From Cytobacillus stercorigallinarum (GTDB taxonomy: Bacteria; Bacillota; Bacilli; Bacillales; Cytobacillaceae): DNA of 64,000 bases. This document shows positions 17,276 through 26,765 of this stretch, in pieces. The stretch lies in the NCBI RefSeq assembly GCF_014836495.1, contig NZ_JACSQT010000001.1:62001-126000 (forward strand), written 5' to 3'. The translations under genes and the position numbers were made by a program. The notes under the pieces were generated by a model. It was given only the letters and a program-made list of their open reading frames with translations. It was not told the origin of the DNA and made no database searches. The stretch's first letter is position 1, and the number at the start of each line of letters is the position of its first letter.

Positions 17276-18796
17276 ATGGATTCAAGTTTACAACCTCAAA
17301 AACCCCCGTATTTAATGCTTGCTGTATTATTTGTCGGTGCGTTTGTGTCTTTCTTAAATAATTCATTATTAAATGTGGCATTGCCAAGTATTATGGTCGA
17401 CTTAAATGTAGATGATTATTCTACAGTACAGTGGCTGGCAACTGGGTATATGCTAGTTAGTGGCGTGCTTGTTCCTGCTTCAGCATTCTTACTGACACGT
17501 TTTAAAAATCGTAGCTTATTTATTTTCTGTATGTCTGTCTTTACAATTGGTACAGCGATGGCTGCTTTTGCACCAAACTTTGCTATGTTACTAGCAGGCC
17601 GTATGGTTCAGGCTGCAGGTGCATCAGTTATGGGGCCTTTATTAATGAACGTCATGCTAGTTAGTTTTCCTCGTGAGAAACGCGGTACTGCAATGGGTGT
17701 GTTCGGGTTAGTTATGATTACTGCACCAGCCATTGGTCCGACTTTATCTGGATATATTGTTCAATATTATGATTGGCGTGTTCTTTTTGAGATGATCTTA
17801 CCATTAGCAATCATCAGCTTATTACTTTCTATTTGGAAGTTAGAGAACGTTATGCCTCAAAATAAAAATGTGCAACTTGATTATTTATCAGTCGTGCTAT
17901 CTTGTTTAGGTTTCGGTGGCTTGCTTTACGGGTTTAGTTCTGCTAGTGCTGATGGTTGGACAGATACATGGGTACTAACGACTTTAATTGTTGGTGGCAT
18001 TTCATTGATTCTCTTTATTATTCGCCAACTGACAATGGAAAAACCGTTATTGGATTTACGTGTATATAAATATCCGATGTTTGCACTAGGGTCAGTGATT
18101 GCAATTGTCAATGCGGTAGCAATGTTTTCAGGTATGATCTTAACGCCTGCGTATGTTCAGAGTGTTCGTGGCATATCGCCGCTTGATTCTGGACTGTTAA
18201 TGCTTCCAGGAGCGATTGTGATGGGAATTATGTCACCAATCACTGGTAAGTTATTTGATAAATTTGGACCACGTATATTAGCTGCTGTTGGTTTAATAGT
18301 CACAGCTATTTCAACTTATATGTTAGCTAATTTACAAATTGACACATCCTATAGTCATATTGTCATTATCTATGCGTTGAGAATGTTTGGTATGTCAATG
18401 GTTATGATGCCAATTATGACAAATGGTATGAACCAAATTCCAAATCGCTTAAATCCACATGGAACAGCAATAAATAACACAGCTCAACAAGTTTCGGGTT
18501 CAATTGGTACAGCTATATTAGTAACGATTATGAATAGCGTCACACAATCAAAAGCAGAAAGCTTAATGACAGGGGTAGACCCTACAACAATGACTGAAGC
18601 AACTACTGCTGCAGTTACTCAACAAGCGTTACTAGCAGGTATCCAATATGCCTTCTATGTATCACTAGTTATTAATATCGTTGCACTTATACTCGTATTT
18701 TTTATCAAACGAGTGGATACAAGTGAGGAAGCGGTACGTAAGTTAGAAGAAGAGGAAGACAATAGACATTCAAAACCAGTGAGTGCAGAAGTATAA
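17276..18796 (+). CDS. MFS drug exporter, DHA2 (EmrB/QacA) type, 14 helices
   Basis: A 506-residue transporter with 14 predicted membrane segments. The family motif C (GLVMITAPAIGPTLSGYI, about 143-160) marks drug/proton antiporters, and NVALPSIMVDLN near residue 24-35 is the DHA2-type motif D1. The charged C-terminus is cytoplasmic. It probably exports a lipophilic toxin or drug that also relieves the divergent TetR repressor. AAGGATGAG precedes the ATG. It is transcribed alone, with a strong terminator. Confidence 0.9.
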   Translation: MDSSLQPQKPPYLMLAVLFVGAFVSFLNNSLLNVALPSIMVDLNVDDYSTVQWLATGYMLVSGVLVPASAFLLTRFKNRSLFIFCMSVFTIGTAMAAFAPNFAMLLAGRMVQAAGASVMGPLLMNVMLVSFPREKRGTAMGVFGLVMITAPAIGPTLSGYIVQYYDWRVLFEMILPLAIISLLLSIWKLENVMPQNKNVQLDYLSVVLSCLGFGGLLYGFSSASADGWTDTWVLTTLIVGGISLILFIIRQLTMEKPLLDLRVYKYPMFALGSVIAIVNAVAMFSGMILTPAYVQSVRGISPLDSGLLMLPGAIVMGIMSPITGKLFDKFGPRILAAVGLIVTAISTYMLANLQIDTSYSHIVIIYALRMFGMSMVMMPIMTNGMNQIPNRLNPHGTAINNTAQQVSGSIGTAILVTIMNSVTQSKAESLMTGVDPTTMTEATTAAVTQQALLAGIQYAFYVSLVINIVALILVFFIKRVDTSEEAVRKLEEEEDNRHSKPVSAEV

Positions 18797-18799
18797 GAG

Positions 18800-18832
18800 A
18801 AAGGCCATTCGAAATCGAGTGGCCTTTTTTAA
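18800..18832 (+). terminator. Terminator after the DHA2 transporter
   Basis: AAAGGCCA pairs with TGGCCTTT, with an inner TTCG/CGAG helix, followed by six T residues. Confidence 0.9.
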
Positions 18833-18964
18833 ATACTGGATTTGGATAAAATTCAATATTAATCGAACTTCTACCATGGCTAAGTTGGTACAATATTGTG
18901 TTCAATTCCTAAGGAAACAACAAGGTATTCAATGAAAGACTATAGAACATTGCTAAAAGGTAAA

Positions 18965-19442
18965 TAGCCATTAAACAAATGGGTTTTGACAGATTTTGCA
19001 GGTATCGTGGAAATGGATGAGACTTATTTTCTGTACTTGGAAAAAGGGAAACGCAAAATTGATGGTCGAAAGGCTCGTAAACGAGGTATTAGTAAAGAAC
19101 AAGTTTGTATATTGATTGTAAGAGACCGTCAGAAGGAAACGTATTCGAAGGTCGTTGGTCAGGGTCGAATTGTAAAATCCCGACTGGAAGAGGCAATTGG
19201 CACTAAACTGTCTCCTGCAAAATCTACCGATGCTTGGCGGGCATGTATGACTTACGTAAAAGAAAAGACGTGTCCGAGGCGTTTATCATATCCAAAATGT
19301 GAATAGTTATCACAGTCGTTCGAAGGGCTGGATAGATCGGTTTAATGGCGTGGCAACGAAATACCTTGACCATTATTTGAGTTGGTTTCAATTTCTAGAC
19401 CAATTAAACATCGAAATGACGACACGACGGTTAGCAAGATGA
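18965..19442 (+). pseudogene. Decayed IS1595-family (ISXO2-like) transposase
   Basis: The first segment (from 18971) encodes KWVLTDFAGIVEMDETYFLY and a KRGISKEQVCILIVRDR block, the ISXO2-like domain with the first catalytic aspartate in MDET. Translation then derails near 19270, where a stretch of the usual protein is missing, and continues in another frame (19275-19442) with [13 protein letters not shown] and [20 protein letters not shown], the characteristic C-terminal part. The N-terminal zinc-ribbon section is absent and a stop precedes the first segment. The element is therefore deleted and frameshifted, so it cannot move itself. I could not identify terminal inverted repeats or target duplications. 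Confidence 0.85.
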
Positions 19443-19572
19443 TTGTTGAAGGTTGTCTGTTTTCAACGGATGCTACCTATGATAAACTTTGGATATCAGA
19501 ATTTTCCAAATGAGTACCGAAGCTTATTTCGTTATAGGAAATATTAATTAAACAAAGAGGTGGGGGGATTAT

Positions 19573-20292
19573 ATGATTTTACATACAAATATTACAGGTG
19601 AAGGCGAACCCTTAGTTCTCATTCACTCTGGAGGAATGACTGGCTTGACCGAGTATCAGGAACAAAGTGAATACTTTTCAGCTAGGAACTTTAAAGTAAT
19701 TAGACCTGATTTAAGAGGACACGGAAAGTCTGTTGGAGAAATCGATAATTACTTTAGTCGTTGTGTGAAAGATTTAAATGACACCTTGGAATTTCTGAAT
19801 ATTGAACAATGTCATATTGCAGGAGTTTCAATAGGTGGAGTCGCTGCTTTGCTTTTTGCTAAAGTATATCCTAATAAGGTTAAGTCTCTCAGCTTTTCTG
19901 GGATATTTCCAGTAGAACCTGATAATTGGACAGAACTTTCAAGAGAAGAAGCTGCATCCTATGAACAATTGTTTAATAACGAAGAAGCCGTATCATTCTT
20001 AAACGAAATTCACGGAGAAAATGATTGGAAATTGTTACTTCAATCCTTCAATGGTGAAGATTTCTACCCCTTTGATAAAACAGGTGATGTATCTGATATC
20101 AAAATCCCAACATTATGTATTGTTGGCGAAAAGCAAGAAATAGAAGTTTCCGCCGCTATAACCTACAAGCAATTAAATGATAATATTAATATATCTGTTA
20201 TTCCTTTTTCTGGTCACTTGGTACATAGGGAACAACCAGATTTATATACTAAAACTTTACATACATTTCTTAACAATATTATCAGTCTGTAA
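19573..20292 (+). CDS. Alpha/beta hydrolase
   Basis: A 239-residue alpha/beta-hydrolase fold protein. The oxyanion region reads LIHSGGMTG, the nucleophile elbow is GVSIGG (serine about residue 87), and the catalytic histidine lies in FSGHLVHREQP near the C-terminus; IPTLCIVGEKQEIEV probably carries the acidic member. It could be an esterase, lactonase or haloperoxidase-like enzyme; the sequence does not say which. A strong GGTGGGG ribosome binding site precedes the ATG. It directly follows the IS1595 remnant, so it may have come in by transfer. Confidence 0.82.
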   Translation: MILHTNITGEGEPLVLIHSGGMTGLTEYQEQSEYFSARNFKVIRPDLRGHGKSVGEIDNYFSRCVKDLNDTLEFLNIEQCHIAGVSIGGVAALLFAKVYPNKVKSLSFSGIFPVEPDNWTELSREEAASYEQLFNNEEAVSFLNEIHGENDWKLLLQSFNGEDFYPFDKTGDVSDIKIPTLCIVGEKQEIEVSAAITYKQLNDNINISVIPFSGHLVHREQPDLYTKTLHTFLNNIISL

Positions 20293-20357
20293 AAGTAATA
20301 TAATTTACATTCTGCTTAGAAAGTCGATTACTTATTTATTTAATCTTCTTGAACTTA

Positions 20358-20396
20358 AAGGGAACTCCGAGATAAATATGGAGTTCCCTTGTATAT
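20358..20396 (+). terminator. Hairpin terminator after the hydrolase gene
   Basis: AAGGGAACTCC (20358-20368) pairs exactly with GGAGTTCCCTT (20380-20390). The following tract is T-rich but interrupted, so termination may be partial. It lies between convergent genes. Confidence 0.7.
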
Positions 20397-20428
20397 TTTA
20401 TAATATCAAAATTATCATTTAACATAGC

Positions 20429-21358
20429 TTAATTTTTAAATAAATCACTTGATAAATATCGTTCACCTGTGTCACAAACAATGAATACAACGACATCTTC
20501 TGGTGATAACCTTTTTGCGACTTGAATCGCTGCAAAACAGGCTGCCCCTGAAGATGGGCCAACAAGAATTCCCTCTTTTCGTGCGAGTTCTCTTGTTGTT
20601 TGATACGCGTCTTCGTCTGTGATTTGATGTATTTCATCATAGACATTTGTATTTAAGATATCTGGTATAAAGCCAGGACTTGTCCCTACTAATTTATGTT
20701 TACCTGGTTCTCCACCGGAAAGCACAGGCGAACCTTTTGGCTCTACAACGTGGATTTGGAGCCCCTCATAATAATCTTTCAATACTTCCCCTGTGCCTGT
20801 AATGGTTCCCCCTGTCCCTGCAGTAGCAACGAAAGCAGACAAACTCTTACCTATTTGTTTCATCCCGTCAATAATTTCAATAGCGGTTGAATGCCTATGG
20901 GCATCAGGGTTAGCATTATTTTCAAATTGCATAGGGATAAAGCTATTAGGAATTTGTTTAGCTAATTCTTTTGCTTTTCTGATTGACCCAGGCATTTTTT
21001 CATCACCAGGTGTGAGAACCACTTCTGCACCGTACGCCTTTAATAAATTGATTCTTTCTTTCGTCATCGTATCGGGCATTACTAGTATGCTTTTATATCC
21101 TTTAGCGGCCGCATTCATTGCTAGACCTATGCCTGTATTTCCGCTCGTTGGTTCAATAATGGTAGCCCCTGGTTTTAATACCCCTGCTTGTTCAGCTTGT
21201 AGAATCATATTATATGCTGCTCGGTCCTTTACACTTTTGCTAGGATTAAAAAACTCTAGTTTCCCATAAATAGTAGCCCCATTTTCAGGTCCAATTTTAT
21301 TTAATTTCAATAGGGGGGTGTCGCCTATGAGTTGCGCTAAGTTTTCAACAACCTTCAT
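20429..21358 (-). CDS. ytkP: Cysteine synthase-like PLP enzyme YtkP
   Basis: A 309-residue fold-type II PLP enzyme of the cysteine synthase family. The PLP lysine is K44 in NPSKSVKDRAA, the substrate loop is TSGNTG (about 71-76), and the phosphate-binding glycine loop is GTGGTITGTG (about 178-187). It makes cysteine from O-acetylserine and sulfide, or a related beta-replacement. The locus, next to thpR/ytlP and the pullulanase gene, matches B. subtilis ytkP, a paralogue of the main enzyme CysK. The ATG at 21358 has AAAGGATG upstream. It is divergent from thpR. Confidence 0.9.
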   Translation of the reverse strand: MKVVENLAQLIGDTPLLKLNKIGPENGATIYGKLEFFNPSKSVKDRAAYNMILQAEQAGVLKPGATIIEPTSGNTGIGLAMNAAAKGYKSILVMPDTMTKERINLLKAYGAEVVLTPGDEKMPGSIRKAKELAKQIPNSFIPMQFENNANPDAHRHSTAIEIIDGMKQIGKSLSAFVATAGTGGTITGTGEVLKDYYEGLQIHVVEPKGSPVLSGGEPGKHKLVGTSPGFIPDILNTNVYDEIHQITDEDAYQTTRELARKEGILVGPSSGAACFAAIQVAKRLSPEDVVVFIVCDTGERYLSSDLFKN

Positions 21359-21538
21359 TCAAGTCGCATCCTTTCTTCAATGCTTTACTCTTTATTATAG
21401 TTATATCATATTTAACCTATCCGTTATAAAGGAATTTGCTTAAAGGCAAACATGACATCATACCTACGGAAAAATACTGAAATTCTTATCTGTTCTGATA
21501 AAATAGATATAGATCAATTAGGAATTGGGAGGATAGAG

Positions 21539-22099
21539 ATGAAGAAAGAGAGAAGTCCTCATTACTTTTATGCGATTAGTATACCAAGAAATATACAATT
21601 AATCATAAAGCAAAAATGTCTAGAAATAGAGGCTAATTACCCATTTAAAGATTGGGTACATGAACGTGATTATCACATTACTCTTGCTTTTTTAGGGAGT
21701 GCTCCCTCAGAAGTGTTGGACGAGATGAACCGATTGTTAGTTAATGATCTAAAAAATATTTCCTCGTTTAACTTGTATCTTGAAGGTGTGCAAACTTTTG
21801 GGCTTAAGGAACGCCCTCGTATTCTCTGGTGTGATATACATAAAGAAAAGCAATTACATGAGATTCAAGCAATTGTTACTCAAGTCTGTGAAAAGTATGG
21901 ATTCCCACGGGATAGAAGAAATTTTACGCCACATATTACATTAGCTAAGAAGTGGCAAGGTGAAAATCAGTTTACACATCTTCCATCTATTATGGAAACA
22001 CCATTATCATTTGAAGCTACTGAAGTGGGTCTTTATGAAGTAAATACAGAGGAAAAACCAAAATATAAGAGAATAGCAACATTCTCATTAAAAAGTTAA
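21539..22099 (+). CDS. thpR: RNA 2',3'-cyclic phosphodiesterase ThpR (YtlP)
   Basis: A 186-residue 2H phosphoesterase. The two catalytic HxT motifs are intact: HITLAFLG at residues 46-53 and HITLAKK from residue 132. The family was first called 2'-5' RNA ligase; it hydrolyses 2',3'-cyclic phosphate RNA ends. The open frame extends upstream to 21452, but GGGAGGAT just before 21539 and the family N-terminus fix that ATG. It is followed after 12 bases by a NERD-like gene, as in the ytlPQ arrangement of B. subtilis. Confidence 0.9.
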   Translation: MKKERSPHYFYAISIPRNIQLIIKQKCLEIEANYPFKDWVHERDYHITLAFLGSAPSEVLDEMNRLLVNDLKNISSFNLYLEGVQTFGLKERPRILWCDIHKEKQLHEIQAIVTQVCEKYGFPRDRRNFTPHITLAKKWQGENQFTHLPSIMETPLSFEATEVGLYEVNTEEKPKYKRIATFSLKS

Positions 22100-22111
22100 G
22101 GGGGTAGTAGG

Positions 22112-23062
22112 GTGGGGCAGTTAATAAAAATTATCGATTGTATTTCACGATATGAGCAGAATATTTATTTATATCCCTCTAGATTTGTAAAATTAAAAAA
22201 GCAACAATGGGAACTGTTGTTAACTCGTTTTGAAGAAGAAGGAAAAGAGTCCCAACTCTTAGAGGAAGAACCATCTCAATATCATAAACCAGGCTTGAAG
22301 GATAAGTTGCTCAATATTGTCAAAAGAAACAAGGAGACAATGATAGAAGAAGAGATGGCTGAAGAGGAACCGAATCATAATGAAGAGTCTTTTTCGTTTA
22401 CCGCGGACTATCATGTGAGACCTACCTCAACAAAAGAACTTAAGCAAATGTACCTCGATCAATTATTTCGCACACAATTAAAGTGGGCAAGCTCGACCTT
22501 GTTTTCTGAATCGTCTTTACCAAGAAGTTACTATTATAATGAACAGTTAAAATACTTGTTACAAAGGTTTCCTGATACATTCCTTATCCTTTTTATGCCG
22601 ATACTAAAACTAGGTCAAGCACCGGTTTCTCTTGATACAATAGTTCTCACACCGACAGAAGTAATCTGTCTTCATTTTTTAGACGGTGATGAATTAACGG
22701 CTTATACCGGAAGTGGTGGTCGATTTTGGTTAGCTAAAAAAGAAAATGAGCAGAAAATTTTAAACCCATTGATCTCATTGAACCGAACAGCTGCAGTAGT
22801 CAAGAAAATTTTGGACAAACATGTAGTCACTTTACCTGTTCAAAAGGTCGTTCTTTGCCGAGATGGCTATATTGATTACCCTACAGTTCCATTTGATGTT
22901 ACTTTAATTGATCGGAAAGCGTATCAGTCTTGGTTCATAAATAAAAGACAAACAAAAGCACCGCTAAAAAGTCAGCAGTTATTAGCAGCACAAGCTTTAT
23001 TGACTTATGCGGAAAGTATATCATTTGAAAGATCGGAATGGAGTGACATAGGAGAAGGGTGA
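22112..23062 (+). CDS. NERD-like nuclease-related protein (YtlQ-like)
   Basis: A 316-residue cytoplasmic protein. The middle and second half (SLDTIVLTPTEVICLHFLDG, then GGRFWLAKKEN, NPLISLNRTAAVVKKIL) follow the strand pattern of the NERD domain, a nuclease-related module, although the usual catalytic E-x-K is not obvious. Residues about 55-115 are acidic and poorly structured. The GTG at 22112 follows GGGGGTAG. It is probably co-transcribed with thpR upstream. The position matches B. subtilis ytlQ, whose role is unknown to me; the name is given by position only. Confidence 0.6.
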   Translation: MGQLIKIIDCISRYEQNIYLYPSRFVKLKKQQWELLLTRFEEEGKESQLLEEEPSQYHKPGLKDKLLNIVKRNKETMIEEEMAEEEPNHNEESFSFTADYHVRPTSTKELKQMYLDQLFRTQLKWASSTLFSESSLPRSYYYNEQLKYLLQRFPDTFLILFMPILKLGQAPVSLDTIVLTPTEVICLHFLDGDELTAYTGSGGRFWLAKKENEQKILNPLISLNRTAAVVKKILDKHVVTLPVQKVVLCRDGYIDYPTVPFDVTLIDRKAYQSWFINKRQTKAPLKSQQLLAAQALLTYAESISFERSEWSDIGEG

Positions 23063-23434
23063 CATTTTGAAAGTCTATTAGGCTAAACAAGCACTTAAAT
23101 CACTGTTGAATAATATAGATGATAATGGAGGAGAGTTTGATACAAGAAAAGTATGCGGACTAAATCACACAATTTGTGATTGTAAAAATAATATGGGCTA
23201 ATGATTTGTTGTCCAAGTTACCTATAAAGTGAATCGGTTTATAACCAACGACAATCGAACCTGAGACTTTTGATGGCGTTACATATGTATTTCCGCAAAC
23301 GTCATGAGTATAGGAAGTGACGACACTTCATGACTTTCTATCTCCATTCGCGCTTCTCGTTTGAAGCTACACCTAAAAGATACTTCCGAACTAGCAAAGA
23401 GCATAACCATTAAATGAAGGGATGGGGGAGTAAT
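23063..23434. other. Gap upstream of the pullulanase gene
   Basis: No gene assigned. Two structures stand out: AATCACA/TGTGATT (23163-23181), a possible operator or small hairpin, and a bulged stem-loop GTCATG..AAGTG/ACGA/CACTT..CATGAC (23301-23334), which may end the upstream transcript. A frame of about 40 codons (roughly 23078-23200) ends CGLNHTICDCKNNMG but has no plausible start. I found no good match to a CcpA site. Confidence 0.35.
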
Positions 23435-25561
23435 ATGAATGATAGTAAGAAAGCGTTCTATGCGTATTTAGATCGAGTAGATTTAATCACTTTATTACTT
23501 CCTTATGATTATCACCAAGGCCAGTCAAAGTGTTTTACTTATATCCATCGTGATGAAAGATTCGAGCTTGTGATAGAAGGAATAGAAGAAATTAATGATT
23601 TTCGTAAATACTATTGTTCTTTTCCTCATCCTTTTCCATTTGGGGTGATATGTTATATAGAAAGTGAGCATGGAGATGTAATTGAGGTTGATATTGGGTC
23701 GGTGACACGAACACCTGAATTTGATGAGCTCTTCAAATACGAAGGATCTCTTGGATATGAATATCAGCCACATGCTACGACTTTTAAAGTATGGGCACCA
23801 ACAGCAACTGCCCTACAATTAGAGTTACAGCATGGCGATGAAACGGAAATGATTGATCTAATTAGGAAACAAAAAGGCGTTTGGCAGGTTACTGTTTCAA
23901 TGGATGTGCATGAATGGCGTTATTGCTACCACATATGTGTGAACGGGGTTTGGAGAGAAGCTGTAGACCCATATGTAAAAGCAATTACTCCGAATGGGCA
24001 TTTAGGTGTCATTATTGATGAGAATCGATATAAACATCCAAAAACAGCCCGCCCACCCTTCTCAATAATGACAGATGCCATTATTTACGAAACGCATATT
24101 CGTGATATGACCATTCATCCAAATAGCGGTGTCCACCACAAAGGCTTATATAAAGGCTTAACTGATGCGAACACTTCTAACATAAAAGGAGATTCTACAG
24201 CGCTCAATTATATGAAAGAATTAGGTGTAACACATATAGAATTTTTACCATTGAATCATTTTGCGGGAGTTGACGAAACAAGACCAGATGATCGTTACAA
24301 TTGGGGATATAACCCTCTTCATTTTAATGTGCCACAAGGAAGTTATGCCTCTAATCCTGCCGCTCCCTATACAAGAATCAATGAATTAATCGAACTCATT
24401 GATGTCATTCATCAAAATGGGATGAGGGTCATTTTAGATGTTGTTTATAATCATGTGTATGAAAGAGAAACTTCCTCTTTTGAAAAATTTGTTCCAGGCT
24501 ATTATTTTAGACATGATCTAAATGGGACACCATCAAATGGAACAGGTGTCGGAAATGATATCGCATCTGATAGGCAGATGGTAAGAAAGTTTATTGTTGA
24601 TTCGATTACTTATTGGACCAACACTTTTAAGGTTGATGGTTTTCGATTTGACTTAATGGGTATTTTAGATGTGAAGACGATGAAACTTATTAGGGAAACG
24701 TTAGATAGTATTGATTCGACAATCCTTATGATTGGTGAAGGTTGGGACTTAAATACTCCTCTCGCTAAAGAAGAGAAAGCGAATATTCATAATCAAGATA
24801 GGCTTGGTGCCATTGCACAATTCAATGATCAGTTTAGAGATGGAATAAAAGGGAATACATTTAATCTATACGATTGTGGATATGCGCTTGGTAATCACTA
24901 TTACTATCAAACAGCTAAAACGGTATTAAAGGGGAGCGTTGGTCAACAAGGGATATTTAACGAGCCATTTCAGACGGTAAATTATGTAGAAGTACATGAT
25001 AATCATACTTTATGGGATAAAATCCATATATGTTTTCCTGAAGATACAGATGAAAGTAAACGACTAAGACACCGATTAGCAACAGCGATGGTTCTTCTGG
25101 CACAAGGAATCCCTTTCTTGCATAGTGGTCAAGAGTTCTTTCGAACAAAAAAAGGGGAAGGGAATAGTTACCGTTCACCAGATTGTGTGAATCAATTGGA
25201 TTGGATGGCTAGGAGTAAATATAAAGAGAATGTGGAATATGTAAAAGGGTTAATTGCTTTTAGAAAAAAATATGCGATTTTACGCTTATCTAGTACGAAG
25301 CTGATTAATGAAGCTGTAAGTTTTCTAGATATCGAAAAGCCACTGCTGGCGTATTTACTTTCACATCATAAATTTAATGATGACGTATTATGTTATTTTA
25401 ATCCAACTGAAAAGGAATATAAGATTACCTTACCAAATGGGGAGTGGCAGCTTTATGTCACTCAAAATCAAGCTTCTCCTCATTCGTTAGGTAACTATTC
25501 TAATATGACTTTGCCTCCATTTTCCTGCTATTGTTTTGTTCAGGAAAAAGTAACTTGCTAA
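23435..25561 (+). CDS. amyX: Type I pullulanase
   Basis: A 708-residue debranching enzyme that hydrolyses alpha-1,6 links in pullulan and branched maltodextrins. It has an N-terminal accessory domain (about 1-100), a CBM48-type domain (about 105-200) and a GH13 barrel. The type I signature YNWGYNP is at 288-294; the catalytic nucleophile is D406 (VDGFRFD), the acid/base E435 (IGEGWD), and H521-D522 lie in VHDNHTLWD. There is no signal peptide, so it acts in the cytoplasm like B. subtilis AmyX. GGGGGAG before 23435 fixes the ATG; the earlier ATG at 23414 lacks one. Confidence 0.94.
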   Translation: MNDSKKAFYAYLDRVDLITLLLPYDYHQGQSKCFTYIHRDERFELVIEGIEEINDFRKYYCSFPHPFPFGVICYIESEHGDVIEVDIGSVTRTPEFDELFKYEGSLGYEYQPHATTFKVWAPTATALQLELQHGDETEMIDLIRKQKGVWQVTVSMDVHEWRYCYHICVNGVWREAVDPYVKAITPNGHLGVIIDENRYKHPKTARPPFSIMTDAIIYETHIRDMTIHPNSGVHHKGLYKGLTDANTSNIKGDSTALNYMKELGVTHIEFLPLNHFAGVDETRPDDRYNWGYNPLHFNVPQGSYASNPAAPYTRINELIELIDVIHQNGMRVILDVVYNHVYERETSSFEKFVPGYYFRHDLNGTPSNGTGVGNDIASDRQMVRKFIVDSITYWTNTFKVDGFRFDLMGILDVKTMKLIRETLDSIDSTILMIGEGWDLNTPLAKEEKANIHNQDRLGAIAQFNDQFRDGIKGNTFNLYDCGYALGNHYYYQTAKTVLKGSVGQQGIFNEPFQTVNYVEVHDNHTLWDKIHICFPEDTDESKRLRHRLATAMVLLAQGIPFLHSGQEFFRTKKGEGNSYRSPDCVNQLDWMARSKYKENVEYVKGLIAFRKKYAILRLSSTKLINEAVSFLDIEKPLLAYLLSHHKFNDDVLCYFNPTEKEYKITLPNGEWQLYVTQNQASPHSLGNYSNMTLPPFSCYCFVQEKVTC

Positions 25562-25591
25562 AAACTCTTGAAAGAGATAAAATTTATAAAG

Positions 25592-25630
25592 ATAGCTATT
25601 GTTGAATTTGTATCAATAGCTATTTTTATT
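25592..25630 (+). terminator. Terminator after amyX
   Basis: ATAGCTATTG and CAATAGCTAT pair perfectly around 12 bases and are followed by T residues. Confidence 0.9.
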
Positions 25631-25707
25631 TTCAGATGAAATTTTAAGTGAGAAATTGTTTAATACAGCTATTCATAAATGGCGTAGTAAATTGCAGGTG
25701 AACTATT

Positions 25708-26499
25708 TTGGAAAATTTTTTCGGGGATGACTGGCGGATTATCCCGGCTGGTGGTGCAACTGGAGAAGCCTATTATGCACAACATGATGAACAGCGATTA
25801 TTTTTAAAAAGGAATTCTTCTCCTTTTCTAGCCGTGCTTTCTGCTGAAGGAATTGTCCCGAAGCTTGTTTGGACGAAAAGGATGGAGAATGGAGATGTAT
25901 TTACTGCTCAGCAATGGATGAGTGGGAGTGAGCTTAGGCAATCGCAAATGAATAGCGAGCGCGTAGCCAAGCTGTTAAAGAAAATTCACTCATCAAGACC
26001 ATTGCTTGCCATGTTAACTAGGTTAGGAAAATCGGCCATTCATCCAGAAACAGTATTACAATCACTATTAACGGAATTGGATCAAGACTTATTGGAAATT
26101 CCATTAGTAGCTGAGTCACTAACATTTTTAAAAGACACAGTGAACGCGATTGAAACGGATGTAGCAACTGTGTGTCATTGTGATGTGAATCATAATAATT
26201 GGCTATTATCCGAGGATAATCAATTGTTTTTAATAGATTGGGATGGAGCAATGATCGGTGACCCGGCCATAGATATTGGCACATTATTATATGCCTATAT
26301 TCCATATGAGCAATGGAATGAATGGCTTCAGTTATATGGCATGGTGTTGACGGAAGATTTGCGATTGCGAATGAAGTGGTATGCATTGTTCCAAGCCTTG
26401 GATAGTATTCAATGGCATAAAAGTAAATTCCGTTTTCAAGAAATGAATAATCTAATCCAAGGGTTGGAAAGAAGGCTTCATTTAGATTATATAAGTTGA
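25708..26499 (+). CDS. ytmP: Phosphotransferase of the aminoglycoside/choline kinase family (YtmP)
   Basis: A 263-residue kinase-like protein. The catalytic HCDVNHNNWL (Brenner-type motif, about 157-166) and the metal-binding LIDWDGAMIGDPAID (about 175-189) are intact, so the enzyme is likely active. The N-terminal ATP lobe is present with LFLKRNSSP as the strand holding the lysine. The substrate is unknown; small sugars, amino alcohols and choline are family substrates. Start is a TTG at 25708 six bases after AGGTGA. It converges with ytzH and the coding ends overlap by 13 bases; both neighbours and trmB downstream match the B. subtilis ytmP-ytzH-trmB order. Confidence 0.86.
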   Translation: MENFFGDDWRIIPAGGATGEAYYAQHDEQRLFLKRNSSPFLAVLSAEGIVPKLVWTKRMENGDVFTAQQWMSGSELRQSQMNSERVAKLLKKIHSSRPLLAMLTRLGKSAIHPETVLQSLLTELDQDLLEIPLVAESLTFLKDTVNAIETDVATVCHCDVNHNNWLLSEDNQLFLIDWDGAMIGDPAIDIGTLLYAYIPYEQWNEWLQLYGMVLTEDLRLRMKWYALFQALDSIQWHKSKFRFQEMNNLIQGLERRLHLDYIS

Positions 26500-26765
26500 T
26501 TCATTGTATCGACCCATTGTGAGAGATCCTCTTTGCTAGAAGAAATATGCTCGTTTAGATTAGATGATTCAATACCGTTTTTACTATATTGATCGACATC
26601 GTTTAATAAAGGAAGTAAATCTTGATGGACATTTTCTTGGTTTTGTAGGGATTGTACAAGCCTAGCAATTTGTTCACATTCTGATTTGGAGCCACAGGCA
26701 TCTGTGTGATGGTTCCTTAATAGATCCTGCAGCAATGTTAATTGGTCTTTTTGACTAATCGGCAT
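26487..26765 (-). CDS. ytzH: YtzH-like small protein
   Basis: A 92-residue, glutamine- and leucine-rich helical protein beginning MPISQKDQLTLLQDLLRNHH. Its length and position, convergent with ytmP and divergent from trmB, match B. subtilis YtzH. The function is unknown. An AGGGTGAG lies about five bases before the ATG at 26765; the frame stays open much further upstream, but that part lacks a ribosome binding site and overlaps the trmB promoter area. Two cysteines (CGSKSEC) in the middle are five residues apart. Confidence 0.75.
   Translation of the reverse strand: MPISQKDQLTLLQDLLRNHHTDACGSKSECEQIARLVQSLQNQENVHQDLLPLLNDVDQYSKNGIESSNLNEHISSSKEDLSQWVDTMNQLI

Noticed and set aside
18840..19520. 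Terminal inverted repeats or target duplication of the IS1595 remnant
   Set aside because: None found by eye; the element is called from its transposase only.
20793..21269. 158-codon plus-strand frame opposite ytkP
   Set aside because: Long only because the ytkP codons lack stops in that antisense frame; ytkP has full enzyme motifs.
23285..23310. cre site upstream of amyX
   Set aside because: The best candidate (around CGCAAACGTCATGA) has four mismatches to the consensus.
26018..26386. 122-codon minus-strand frame inside ytmP
   Set aside because: Antisense of a kinase gene with intact catalytic motifs; no own translation signal.
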